DNA of 64,000 nucleotides. Source: CAADGU01 sp035444285. Lineage in GTDB: Bacteria; Chloroflexota; Anaerolineae; Promineifilales; Promineifilaceae. Under the pieces are notes generated by a model, which worked only from the letters and a program-made list of their open reading frames with translations, ran no database searches and had not been told where the DNA came from. The stretch's first letter is position 1; the number at the start of each line of letters is the position of its first letter. The stretch covers positions 416,336-480,335 of the forward strand of contig DAOMOK010000003.1 of assembly GCA_035444285.1 (NCBI GenBank), written 5' to 3'. A program made the translations under genes and the position numbers. Positions 49,638 through 57,481 of the stretch are shown piece by piece.

Positions 49638-49692
49638 GTTCGTAGTAGGCGATTTATCGCCACCAGGTGGCGATAAATCGCCTACTACGAAC
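49638..49692. repeat. family A palindrome, copy 5
   Basis: GTTCGTAGTAGGCGATTTAT CGCCACCAGGTGGCG ATAAATCGCCTACTACGAAC: a perfect 55-base palindrome, in the aminotransferase leader. Confidence 0.96.
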
Positions 49693-50069
49693 AGACATTG
49701 GCCTATCGTATAGTAGGCCAATGTTATACCGTAAAGAGATAATTCAGCCAGATTGTGCAGGGCAATATGAATTATGAATTATGAATTAGGGATTATGAAA
49801 TAGGAAGCGCCTGGCGTGTCTGCCTTCGCCCGCCTTTGGGTCTGGTTCCACCCCCTCGCCGCCCAATACTACCGCTTCAAAGATTGGGTTTCGTAACAAA
49901 AATTGGTTTTCTCATTCGGCCGTAGCGATAGCAGCCAAAAAGTCCGCCGCCATCACAATCTTTATGCCTTGATAATTACCAATCGGTAACAAATGACGAC
50001 GATCATAATCGGAGTGGAGGCTTTAGCCGTAACGGGGGGAAGAAACGGCTGAAGCCGTTTGGCTCCGGT
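49693..50069. other. gene-poor stretch with repeats and a toxin remnant
   Basis: No intact gene. It holds a GGCCTATCGTATAGTAGGCC palindrome, a GAATTATGAATTATGAATTA tandem, the PIN remnant, and an inverted repeat GGCTTTAGCCGT...ACGGCTGAAGCC near 50021-50056. Confidence 0.75.
49912..50010 (-). pseudogene. C-terminal remnant of a PIN-domain toxin
   Basis: Minus strand translation from 50010 reads DYDRRHLLPIGNYQGIKIV, then MAADFLAAIATAE and a stop. This matches the C-terminal strand and helix of PIN toxins (RHLL..G.Y.G..IV.P..FL). No start codon or N-terminal part remains; upstream sequence is an unrelated repeat. It is a decayed VapC-like gene. Confidence 0.65.
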
Positions 50070-51311
50070 TCAGTTTTTACGGAGCAGGAGCAGGCCGAGC
50101 AGGTTGGCGGAGAGGCCGGCGAGCAGGGAGATGAAGGCCAGGGTTTGCAGGGTGTGGGCCAGCAGCAGCACGGCCGTAACCTCCGCCACCACCACCAGCG
50201 CCAACAGAAAAATATACGGCCGTGCCCGCACCGCCAGCGCATAATTCAGCCAGATATTCACCCCCGCATACAGCGTCACCGCCAGCCCAATCCAGCCCAG
50301 CAGCGCCCCCGGATTTTCATATTGCCCGCGAAAAACCAACGCCACAATCGGGCCGGGAAAGAGGAAGTAGAGCAGCGTCAGCAGCAAGCCGGGGATGAGG
50401 GTGGCGGCCAAGGCTAACAGCAGGTACGGCCGTGCATCCTGCCCCAACGTATGTTTCTGCGTCGCTTTGGGGAACAGTACCATGCCAATGGCAATGGGCA
50501 CAAACAGGTTCAGCCGCGCCAGGATGTTGGCGGGTGTATATTGCGCCGCCACCGCCGGCGGGAAAATGCGGTTCACCAGAATGGCGTCGCTGTAGACCAG
50601 CAGCGCAAACGAAAAAAGACCCACCAGCGTCAGCAGCGAATAGGGCAGGCTGACTTTTTGTATGTGGTCGGTGGTGGGGGCGCGGAAATACGGCCGTAAC
50701 CACCACACCGCCAAACCCAGTGCAACCAGGCTGGCAATAGGCAGCGCCAATACCGCCCCCGCCAGTTGCAATCCGGCCAGAATCAGAGCAATGGTCAGGC
50801 CAAAACGCAAAATTTCTTGCAGCACCGTCACGCTGCCCAATCCCCAAAATTGCTGGCTGCCTTGCAGCGCCCCATCCGTCACCGGGCGCACAAAGAGCAG
50901 CAGCAGCGCCAGCGCCGCCGCCAGCAGGGCGGCGCTCTCCGGCACGTTGACCAGGCGGCCAATCAAGGGGGAGAGCAGGGCAAAGAGTACGGCCGTGACC
51001 ACCCCCCACTGCCACGCCCAGCGCCAACGATTGCGCAAAAAGGCGCCCATGCGCGGCTGTGGCGCTGCGCCAATCGCCAGTTCCGCCAGGTAATAGGCGA
51101 CCACGTTGCGGATGACCCACGTCACCTGTTCAGCGATTTTCAACACATTCATAATCGCCAGGAAAGCAATGGCAGCGGCATCATCCAGCAGCAGCCCGGC
51201 GGCCACCAGCACCAGGTAAGCAAAGCCACCGGCAACCAGCGATGCCCCGGCCATGACCAGGCCGTCGAAGGCATCTTGGGAGCGGGCGAGGGTGCGGAGG
51301 CGAGTGAGCAT
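50070..51311 (-). CDS. polysaccharide flippase-like membrane protein (MOP superfamily)
   Basis: A 413-residue protein with about twelve helices, resembling Wzx/MurJ-type flippases: MAGASLVAGGFAYLVLVAAG, ALQGSQQFWGLGSVTVLQEI with the linking Gln-rich loop, SDAILVNRIFPPAVAAQYTP and FVPIAIGMVLFPKATQ. It probably moves lipid-linked glycans across the membrane. It belongs to a four-gene minus-strand cluster with two large membrane proteins and a lipoprotein, so a cell-surface glycan role is likely. A family B repeat lies at 51312-51399 between it and the next gene. Confidence 0.85.
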   Translation of the reverse strand: MLTRLRTLARSQDAFDGLVMAGASLVAGGFAYLVLVAAGLLLDDAAAIAFLAIMNVLKIAEQVTWVIRNVVAYYLAELAIGAAPQPRMGAFLRNRWRWAWQWGVVTAVLFALLSPLIGRLVNVPESAALLAAALALLLLFVRPVTDGALQGSQQFWGLGSVTVLQEILRFGLTIALILAGLQLAGAVLALPIASLVALGLAVWWLRPYFRAPTTDHIQKVSLPYSLLTLVGLFSFALLVYSDAILVNRIFPPAVAAQYTPANILARLNLFVPIAIGMVLFPKATQKHTLGQDARPYLLLALAATLIPGLLLTLLYFLFPGPIVALVFRGQYENPGALLGWIGLAVTLYAGVNIWLNYALAVRARPYIFLLALVVVAEVTAVLLLAHTLQTLAFISLLAGLSANLLGLLLLRKN

Positions 51312-51399
51312 AGTGAGCAGTAAACAGTTAGCAGTGAGCAGTGAGCGGTGGGCGGTGAGCGGTGAACTGCTTACTGCTCACCGCCCACTGCTCACTGGT
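51312..51399. repeat. family B palindromic repeat
   Basis: GTGAGCAGTAAACAGTTAGC and ACTGCTTACTGCTCACCGCC, an imperfect hairpin which runs into the 3' end of the gene at 51378. Confidence 0.85.
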
Positions 51400-53159
51400 A
51401 GTAAGGCACGGCCGTCCGGGTCAGTTGTCCCGTCAGGAAGCAGCACCGGCCAACGGGCCAGCGTTGCCGGATTATATAGTCCAACCGCCAGTTGGGCAGC
51501 CGGTGGGCTGTCTGCTGGCAAGACAAGCGTGTGGGTATCGGCAATGAGGACGCCGGGGGGCCAGATGGTGAGCTGGTAGCTGTTTTGCACGGGGGCAGCG
51601 TCGCTTTGGGCGAGCAGGTTGTCATTTTCATCGAGCAGGTGGACAAAGACGGTGGCGTTTTCGGCCAACGGCCGTGCCGCCTGCCAGTATAACGTCACCT
51701 GCACGACCCCATTTTCCAGCGGCGTGATGGTGTAACCAGCCAACGTCACATCGTCGCCAAACTGATGCCCGGCGGGTTGGGCACTGGCGGGCAATTCGGC
51801 CAGCAGCCAATCCCGCGCCGCCAGCAACTGCGGCTGCACCCATAAGCCGGTGGCAGCGCCATCAACCAGTTCTGTGACCAGCCGTAGTTCCCCCCCCTGC
51901 CCGGCAATGGGGGAGAGATCAACATCAAAGGGATACGGCCGTCCGCCGCCCACCACCTCCTGTTCCGCCAATACCGATTCGTTGAACAATACCGCAAAAC
52001 GTAAAACACCCTCTCCTTCAGCCTGGGCCACGGTTTGCAAACGGCCGTTGCCCGGCACATCCAGCGCATAACCCAACAATGAATTACCCGGCACTTGGAT
52101 GGCGGGACGGCCGTTTATAATGGTCGTCTCCATCAACCGTTCCTCCGGCTCCCGCCGCGCCGTCCACAAAATCGGCAACATATCATTGACTACGCGCAGG
52201 CCATCGCCCAGAGCAACTTGCTGATCACACCCAAAAAATCCGCGTTCATCCGCGTCCATCGGCGTCCCCTGGCAATCCGTCATCTCTACATCAGCCCAGG
52301 ACGGCAAACGGACACGGCCGTCCCCCACCTGCCACACCAGCAATCCGGCCAGCAACCCCGCCGTCAACCAACCCACTGCCTGCCAGAGTGATTGACCGGA
52401 CGGCCGTGCCAGCACCAGATAGACCCCCGTCAACGCCACCATGAGCACAAACAGGGCGGCAAACCATTCCCCCTTGACCGTTTTATACTGCTGCAAACGC
52501 AGGCGGAAGAGGTCGGGCAGCAGTTGTTCAAGAAGGGCAGCGGGTACGGCCGTGCCGCCCACATACGTCCGCAATTCCAGATTGCCGGGGCGGGGATATT
52601 CATTCAGATGGATACCCCCACCCAATTTGTCGCCGCCGAGGGCATGGGTGATGGCCGGACGGTCGGCGGAGGAGGCGGGGGCGGCCAGCGTCAGCCAGAA
52701 GGTACGCCCGGCCGCATCCGGGATAGTAGGAAAAGGAAACCGCACCAGGCGACCTTTCGGCGTTTCGGGAAAATCCACCTGCCCGGCGTAAAGCGGGCCG
52801 GTTTCATCAGATAAGGTCACGTTCACCCAGCCATAGGGTGAGCCTAACAACCAGATTTCCACCATCTCCAAATTATCCGCGCCACTGACAAAGGGCTGGG
52901 TGATGGTGTTATCGCCGTAAAAAGCGACCGGGAACGGATCGGGCACACCGGGCGCTTCCTGTTCTTGTGTCCAGGGGCGCGGGAACAGGTAATGGGCGTC
53001 ATAAAACATGGGCACCTGCACCTGTGCCCCCGTGGCCATGCTGCGCCAACGGCCAATTGCCAGCAACACCAGGAGGATGAGTAGGAGCACGGCCGTCCAG
53101 AGCCAGGGAGATTGGAGATTGGAGATTAGAGATTGGCGACTTGGCATCAAATTACTCAT
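51378..53159 (-). CDS. uncharacterised large membrane protein, surface-glycan cluster
   Basis: A 593-residue protein I cannot assign. One N-terminal helix (WLWTAVLLLILLVLLAIGRW), an extracytoplasmic beta domain (60-240), two helices in the middle (WFAALFVLMVALTGVYLVLA and LTAGLLAGLLVW), then beta-rich domains (about 320-590; YWQAARPLAENATVFVHLLD). Several stretches are repeat-encoded: SRQSLISNLQSP near the start (family D) and MDADERGFFGCDQ near residue 300 (family H). It may be an accessory protein to the neighbouring DUF2142-type glycosyltransferase. It overlaps the upstream lipoprotein gene by eight bases. Confidence 0.75.
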   Translation of the reverse strand: MSNLMPSRQSLISNLQSPWLWTAVLLLILLVLLAIGRWRSMATGAQVQVPMFYDAHYLFPRPWTQEQEAPGVPDPFPVAFYGDNTITQPFVSGADNLEMVEIWLLGSPYGWVNVTLSDETGPLYAGQVDFPETPKGRLVRFPFPTIPDAAGRTFWLTLAAPASSADRPAITHALGGDKLGGGIHLNEYPRPGNLELRTYVGGTAVPAALLEQLLPDLFRLRLQQYKTVKGEWFAALFVLMVALTGVYLVLARPSGQSLWQAVGWLTAGLLAGLLVWQVGDGRVRLPSWADVEMTDCQGTPMDADERGFFGCDQQVALGDGLRVVNDMLPILWTARREPEERLMETTIINGRPAIQVPGNSLLGYALDVPGNGRLQTVAQAEGEGVLRFAVLFNESVLAEQEVVGGGRPYPFDVDLSPIAGQGGELRLVTELVDGAATGLWVQPQLLAARDWLLAELPASAQPAGHQFGDDVTLAGYTITPLENGVVQVTLYWQAARPLAENATVFVHLLDENDNLLAQSDAAPVQNSYQLTIWPPGVLIADTHTLVLPADSPPAAQLAVGLYNPATLARWPVLLPDGTTDPDGRALLPVSSGR

Positions 53160-54156
53160 CGGCCGGTGTTATCTCGCCTGTCTCTGGATTTAACCAAGCG
53201 TAACCACCCGAAACATCCAACCACACCTTATTCGACTCTGACCACTTCACAATTTTCCGTAATGATGTATCACCTTCAACTATTGTCCTTTGCTCCAGAG
53301 TGTTCGCATCTATTAGAACAATGACATACTCATTACAAGTAGGGCAAGGTGGTACAACACATAAATCAATAGCACCTAAAACTAACAAAGCATTGTTATC
53401 AGGAGACCAGGTCAAATCAGAGAAATCAATGTGTTCATATACTGAGCTAATGTCTAACTGTGATTCAATTTCCTCACCTGTTGACAGGTCTTGTATAACC
53501 ACACCCCTGTCGCGGGATAAATAAACTATTCTTTGCCCATCAGGAGAAAGAGCGAACCAGTATCCTTTTGAGACCATTTCAGTTACTTCACCTGTTTCCA
53601 GGTCGAGCTGGTATAAGTCCTTGCCCATTACAAATGGCCCACAACCATCACCAAAACCGCTGTGTGTAAAGTACATGAAATGACCATCACCAGACCATGC
53701 CACAGGGTTTGGATATGCTACTCCGAAAGAGCCTCGTTCATCGGGAACAATATGTTCAACCACCCACTCAATCTCACCACTTGCGCTTACTACCCGAAAG
53801 AGGTAGCTGTCGGGTTCGTCAAAAAAGTAGCCTTTTTCCAAAGTTGCCACCCACTCACCATTTGGGGACGTGTAACTGTCCAACACCTTCGGCGTTGGGA
53901 TAGGTGTGGGCGTAGAGGTGGACGTAGGGATGGCGGTTGGGGTGTTGGTTTGGGTGGGTAACGGGGTTGGGGTTGGGGTGATGGTAGGTGTGGGAGTGGC
54001 GGTGGGCACGGCCGTATGCGTAACAACCCGTGTGGCAACGGCCGTGGCCACACCTGATGCTGTCTCTTGTTCGGCCGTTGGGATACAGGCAACTGCGATA
54101 GCTGCCAAGAAAAATATCCCAAAGACAAAATTTACAATCAAACGCATCTTATTCAT
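53152..54156 (-). CDS. lipoprotein with Thr-Pro linker and WD40/TolB-like propeller
   Basis: A 334-residue lipoprotein: signal peptide ending FLAAIAVAC, a (TPTP)n linker at about 45-90, then a beta-propeller-like region (YTSPNGEWVATLEKGYF, PVAWSGDGHFMYFTHSGFGD, FALSPDGQRIVYLSRD, LTWSPDNNALLVLGAID) with four to five blades of WD40-like/TolB type. It probably binds or scaffolds at the surface. The body is clearly AT-richer than its neighbours and lacks ACGGCCGT except in the linker, suggesting foreign origin. GGGGGA precedes ATG 54156. Confidence 0.85.
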   Translation of the reverse strand: MNKMRLIVNFVFGIFFLAAIAVACIPTAEQETASGVATAVATRVVTHTAVPTATPTPTITPTPTPLPTQTNTPTAIPTSTSTPTPIPTPKVLDSYTSPNGEWVATLEKGYFFDEPDSYLFRVVSASGEIEWVVEHIVPDERGSFGVAYPNPVAWSGDGHFMYFTHSGFGDGCGPFVMGKDLYQLDLETGEVTEMVSKGYWFALSPDGQRIVYLSRDRGVVIQDLSTGEEIESQLDISSVYEHIDFSDLTWSPDNNALLVLGAIDLCVVPPCPTCNEYVIVLIDANTLEQRTIVEGDTSLRKIVKWSESNKVWLDVSGGYAWLNPETGEITPADE

Positions 54157-54171
54157 CAGGTATTCCCCCTA

Positions 54172-55731
54172 TTACAAATAGTAGCGCGGCAAAATGTAGA
54201 AAAGCAGCGCCACGATATTGAATAACACCGTGCCTATACGCAAGAAGTTGTGTACGGCCGTATCCCACCGCCTGGGCAGCAGAAACAGTAATCCCAACGT
54301 AAAAAAGGTGAGCATGGGCACAATTGTGCCCAACCAGTACCGCCCTTGCAGCCCCCGCCCCAGGCCATATTCCCACCAAAACGTCAGGTCATACACCTGA
54401 ATCAGCAGCACCGGCAGCAGCAGTGTGCCCGCCAGAAACAGCCAGACCGGCGCCGGGGCCATTCGCCGCCCTTGCTGCCAGTCAGCAAACGTGGGGCGAT
54501 TTGGAAAATCGCGCCACAATTTGAGCGCCAGCCCGACCATCGCCAGCACCGTCAACAGACGCAGCAGGTGGTAGACCCAGGGCGCGACCGGTGTGTCCAG
54601 CCAGCCAAAATGCGCCCACCAGGTTACAAAAATGCCGCCCCACACCGATTGAAAATAGTCAATGGCGTGCTGCACGGGGGCATAATCGTAGAATGGATTT
54701 TGTACGATGCGGTGCCCTTTCAACACCGGGTTGAAGTAGAACAGGTCATCGTTCAGCCGCAAACTGCGCTGCATCCACCAGCCGACGGGGATGATGATGA
54801 GTACGTTCATCAACAGCGCCGCCCAAAAGACCGACCAGCGCCGCCCTTTCCCACGCCACCAGTCGTACAAAACGACCAGCGCCACCAACGGCGCAAAGCC
54901 GTTGATGGTCGGTTTGATGAGCATGGCGGCGGCAAAGGTGAGGCCAATGGCGACGGCGAGTTTAGTGGTGAAACGGCCGTACAACACCAACAAACAAAAG
55001 TAAATCAACAGCGAATACAACACAAAAAAGAGACCGTCTACGGAGACAACGGCCGTCATCTGCGTTAGTTGCGGCTGAAAAGCGACCAGTGTGGGGATGG
55101 TCAGGCGCAGCGCCGGGTTGGTGGGAAAGAGCAGCCGGGCGATCAGGTAGGCGACGATGACGATGGGGCTGCTGACCAGCACGGCCAAGAGGCGCTGCAC
55201 CTGCACCCGCAGCAGCAAATCCCCGCCGTAGCCCACCAGCCGGTAGGGGATGGCGGCAATCAGGTAATACAGCGGCGTGGCGTGGACAAGCTTGGCGGTG
55301 ATGCCCAATTCGGTGCTAGTTCTCAACTCATGGGGCAATTGGGTCAGTTCGGATTCGCGCAGGCCAACGGCCGTGTCGCTCCAACCCTGGCGCTGTTCCG
55401 GGTGATAATCCAGCCGGCCCACGTCCGCCAATTCACGGGACAGGGTAATTTCGTCGGGCAGGATGGTGTCGGTGGTGTCGGGCAGACGGCCGTGTTCGCC
55501 GATAAACTGGATCACCGCATAATGGTCATCCTCATCCGGCCCCTGCCACAACGGAAACGCCAGGCTCCACAATGCTCCCTTCACCAGCATGATAGCAAAC
55601 AGCAGCCCAATGAGCAGCCATTCCCGTCGAGATTGGGAGATTGCCAACCTTTGATTGGGGAGATTGGGAGATTGAAGACCTGTCCTGAGCGAAGTCGAAG
55701 GATTGGAGATTGGAGGTTGGGCGCGGCTCAT
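54172..55731 (-). CDS. DUF2142-like membrane glycosyltransferase
   Basis: A protein of about 519 residues with about eleven helices. PLWQGPDEDDHYAVIQFIGE after the first helix is the DUF2142/GT-C style motif, with an acidic catalytic-looking pair. HATPLYYLIAAIPYRLVGYG and DLTFWWEYGLGRGLQGRYWL are further family marks. It likely uses a polyprenyl-linked sugar to glycosylate an acceptor outside the membrane. The first 35 residues are encoded by tandem repeats (PISNPSTSLRTGLQSPNLPN), so the true start is uncertain; ATG 55731 is used here. Confidence 0.78.
   Translation of the reverse strand: MSRAQPPISNPSTSLRTGLQSPNLPNQRLAISQSRREWLLIGLLFAIMLVKGALWSLAFPLWQGPDEDDHYAVIQFIGEHGRLPDTTDTILPDEITLSRELADVGRLDYHPEQRQGWSDTAVGLRESELTQLPHELRTSTELGITAKLVHATPLYYLIAAIPYRLVGYGGDLLLRVQVQRLLAVLVSSPIVIVAYLIARLLFPTNPALRLTIPTLVAFQPQLTQMTAVVSVDGLFFVLYSLLIYFCLLVLYGRFTTKLAVAIGLTFAAAMLIKPTINGFAPLVALVVLYDWWRGKGRRWSVFWAALLMNVLIIIPVGWWMQRSLRLNDDLFYFNPVLKGHRIVQNPFYDYAPVQHAIDYFQSVWGGIFVTWWAHFGWLDTPVAPWVYHLLRLLTVLAMVGLALKLWRDFPNRPTFADWQQGRRMAPAPVWLFLAGTLLLPVLLIQVYDLTFWWEYGLGRGLQGRYWLGTIVPMLTFFTLGLLFLLPRRWDTAVHNFLRIGTVLFNIVALLFYILPRYYL
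55625..55722. repeat. family D and I repeats at the glycosyltransferase 5' end
   Basis: GAGATTGGGAGATT units flank TCCTGAGCGAAGTCGAAGGA (55685-55704), the family I element also seen at about 11168 and 14921. They are read as STSLRTG. Confidence 0.8.
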
Positions 55732-55745
55732 GGGAGGCAATCAAA

Positions 55746-56144
55746 CTAAGGTGAGAGGCGATTTTTGACAAACTCCAAAATGTCAGCGGCAGATAGTATG
55801 GCCTCGTTTGCCTCTGCGTGACCGGGCAGCCCATCAGGCTTTCCCCCCGGCACACTATCCGGGTAGCGAGTCGGAATGTAGTATTGATCAATGGCTATAC
55901 AATTTGCCTGAAATTGAGAAAAACCTGGATCGATCTTTACACATTCATACAGGAGATCGGTCAACTTGTGAATTCGAGGATAAGATTGTGTATGGGCCAA
56001 AATGTATCCTTTCAAGGCTTTTTCAATACATTGCTGCGAGAGGAAACACACATGTGCGTAATACGCTTCCTCTTGCACCAGGCGAGCAACAGCCAGATCG
56101 TCAGCCGCTTTATCCAGCCATTTCAACGGCAGGTTGCCGCTCAT
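55746..56144 (-). CDS. HEPN-domain toxin (HepT-like)
   Basis: A 132-residue HEPN protein: LPLKWLDKAADDLAVARLV, a surface His/Cys-rich helix (YYAHVCFLSQQCIEKALKGY) and the C-terminal TRYPD segment before LSAADILEFVKNRL. In MNT/HEPN modules the HEPN part is the RNase toxin, or in some a target of AMP-transfer by the MNT partner. Its start overlaps the nucleotidyltransferase gene by 35 bases. ACGGCCGT is absent and the region is AT-rich, consistent with a mobile module. Confidence 0.9.
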   Translation of the reverse strand: MSGNLPLKWLDKAADDLAVARLVQEEAYYAHVCFLSQQCIEKALKGYILAHTQSYPRIHKLTDLLYECVKIDPGFSQFQANCIAIDQYYIPTRYPDSVPGGKPDGLPGHAEANEAILSAADILEFVKNRLSP

Positions 56145-56466
56145 ACAGAACTTTCCCCTTTTGTAGCACCTCGTTCAAGATAAACGGATTTCGTTCAGCA
56201 ATCATTTGATCAAATTCTTCCGGCGTGTAAACCAGGTAATCCACGCCCACCCAAACTGGACAAAGCAGCGCCACTTCTTTTGACCGTTGTGTGAATGGCA
56301 GGGGCGTATCTTTGATGATAACCAGGTCAAGGTCGCTCCATTCGCTCGTCTTCCCTTGCGCTAACGAGCCAAAAAGAATGACCTTTTCAGGCTCATATTG
56401 GGCAACAATCGCCGAGACGATTTGTTTGAGCGACTTGTTTAATTTCTGCCGTCGAACATTGTTCAT
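56110..56466 (-). CDS. MNT nucleotidyltransferase antitoxin
   Basis: A 118-residue minimal nucleotidyltransferase: VILFGSLAQGKTSEWSDLDL has the GSxxxG(x)9-10DxD active site. It probably AMPylates the HEPN toxin of the downstream gene, silencing it (type VII system). The ATG at 56466 (MNNVRRQKL) fits better than an upstream Met at 56499. It overlaps the HEPN gene by 35 bases, the usual MNT/HEPN order. Confidence 0.92.
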   Translation of the reverse strand: MNNVRRQKLNKSLKQIVSAIVAQYEPEKVILFGSLAQGKTSEWSDLDLVIIKDTPLPFTQRSKEVALLCPVWVGVDYLVYTPEEFDQMIAERNPFILNEVLQKGKVLYERQPAVEMAG

Positions 56467-56502
56467 AGCATATATTGTATCTATCCCCCAGGCATACACA
56501 AA

Positions 56503-57339
56503 TCAGTCATATTGCGGGGGTGGATCGAAGAGGGTCAGGGAATCGTCAGCCACAAAATAATTTTCCAACTCTTCCTGCTCCAGAAAATCAATTGCTTCTT
56601 CAACCGAAGTGAACTCAAACAGTTTGACCTCGCCCAGATTGGATACCAATTCAATAACAACCTTTTCTATCGTTCGTTCAACGGATTCATCCAGAATTTG
56701 GGCCACTCTGGTTGTTAGCCTGTCTTGGATAACCTGGATCATGTTCCGACCAATTTGAGCCTTTTCATCAGCCGACAGCAGATTGTATTTTTCCCAGGCA
56801 ATAAAGGCTTTTTCTTGCTCCTTTTCACCCCAGCGAAAATCTACGCCATAACCCTCCAACAGATCACATATGAATTCAAACGGTATGAAAAAAAGCGTAA
56901 TGTCGTGGCTCTCCATCATGGCGACGGAAGATTTACTCCAACTCCCGGCCAGAACTGCTATTGAACTACGAATACTGTGATACCGCCGCCGAATAGCAGA
57001 GTGAGCGCAGTACACGCTTGTTGTAAATTCGCCATCATCATGGCGAGCAAAACGCGCTTCAAAAAGAACGAGTGGTGAAACGCGATGATCCGCAATGAAA
57101 CCGCCTACTGGATACCGGTTGCCAAACTCGTCAAACATGATGAGAGGCTTAGCGGGTTTGTGGAGTTTGATGGAGGTTACGGCCGTTGCCCCACTCCCCG
57201 CATAATGACACCCCATATCTTCCGCCAACTGCTGGCACAGTTCATTCTGGCCCAATTTCAACAAACCATCAATCGCCTGACAAAACACATCGCCCAATCC
57301 GCTTACCCGCATCTGTACGTTTGTTCCTTCCAAATTCAC
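56503..57339 (-). CDS. uncharacterised protein next to the MNT/HEPN module
   Basis: A 278-residue protein I cannot name with confidence. It contains LHKPAKPLIMFDEFGNRYPV, VSPLVLFEARFARHDDGEFT, and SWSKSSVAMMESHDITLFFI followed by EFICDLLEGYGVDFRWGEKE. The SxxxxHDI and FEARF stretches are reminiscent of some type II restriction-like nucleases but no PD-(D/E)xK site is clear. No methylase gene is present beside it. It is AT-rich, lies 37 bases upstream of the MNT gene on the same strand and may be carried with the toxin-antitoxin module as defence cargo. Confidence 0.75.
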   Translation of the reverse strand: MNLEGTNVQMRVSGLGDVFCQAIDGLLKLGQNELCQQLAEDMGCHYAGSGATAVTSIKLHKPAKPLIMFDEFGNRYPVGGFIADHRVSPLVLFEARFARHDDGEFTTSVYCAHSAIRRRYHSIRSSIAVLAGSWSKSSVAMMESHDITLFFIPFEFICDLLEGYGVDFRWGEKEQEKAFIAWEKYNLLSADEKAQIGRNMIQVIQDRLTTRVAQILDESVERTIEKVVIELVSNLGEVKLFEFTSVEEAIDFLEQEELENYFVADDSLTLFDPPPQYD

Positions 57340-57394
57340 AATCTTATCAACGCCATCTCACCAGGAAAGTCGGAATGAAACCACAGATTGAACA

Positions 57395-57475
57395 GCCTTG
57401 ACGGATTTATGCGGATTTTTCGGCGGTCAAACCGCGCCCATCCGTCTCATCCGCTCAATCCGTGTACCTGATTCC
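57395..57475. repeat. family H repeat (GATTTATGCGGATTTTTC)
   Basis: GACGGATTTATGCGGATTTT on the left and CCCATCCGTCTCATCCGCTC on the right are degenerate versions of the palindrome at 62790. Confidence 0.65.
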
Positions 57476-57481
57476 CCGGTA

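Noticed and set aside
48426..49721. A longer aminotransferase starting upstream of 49616
   Set aside because: The extra N-terminus is the translation of a family A palindrome; the GTG at 49616 has GGAGGT directly upstream.
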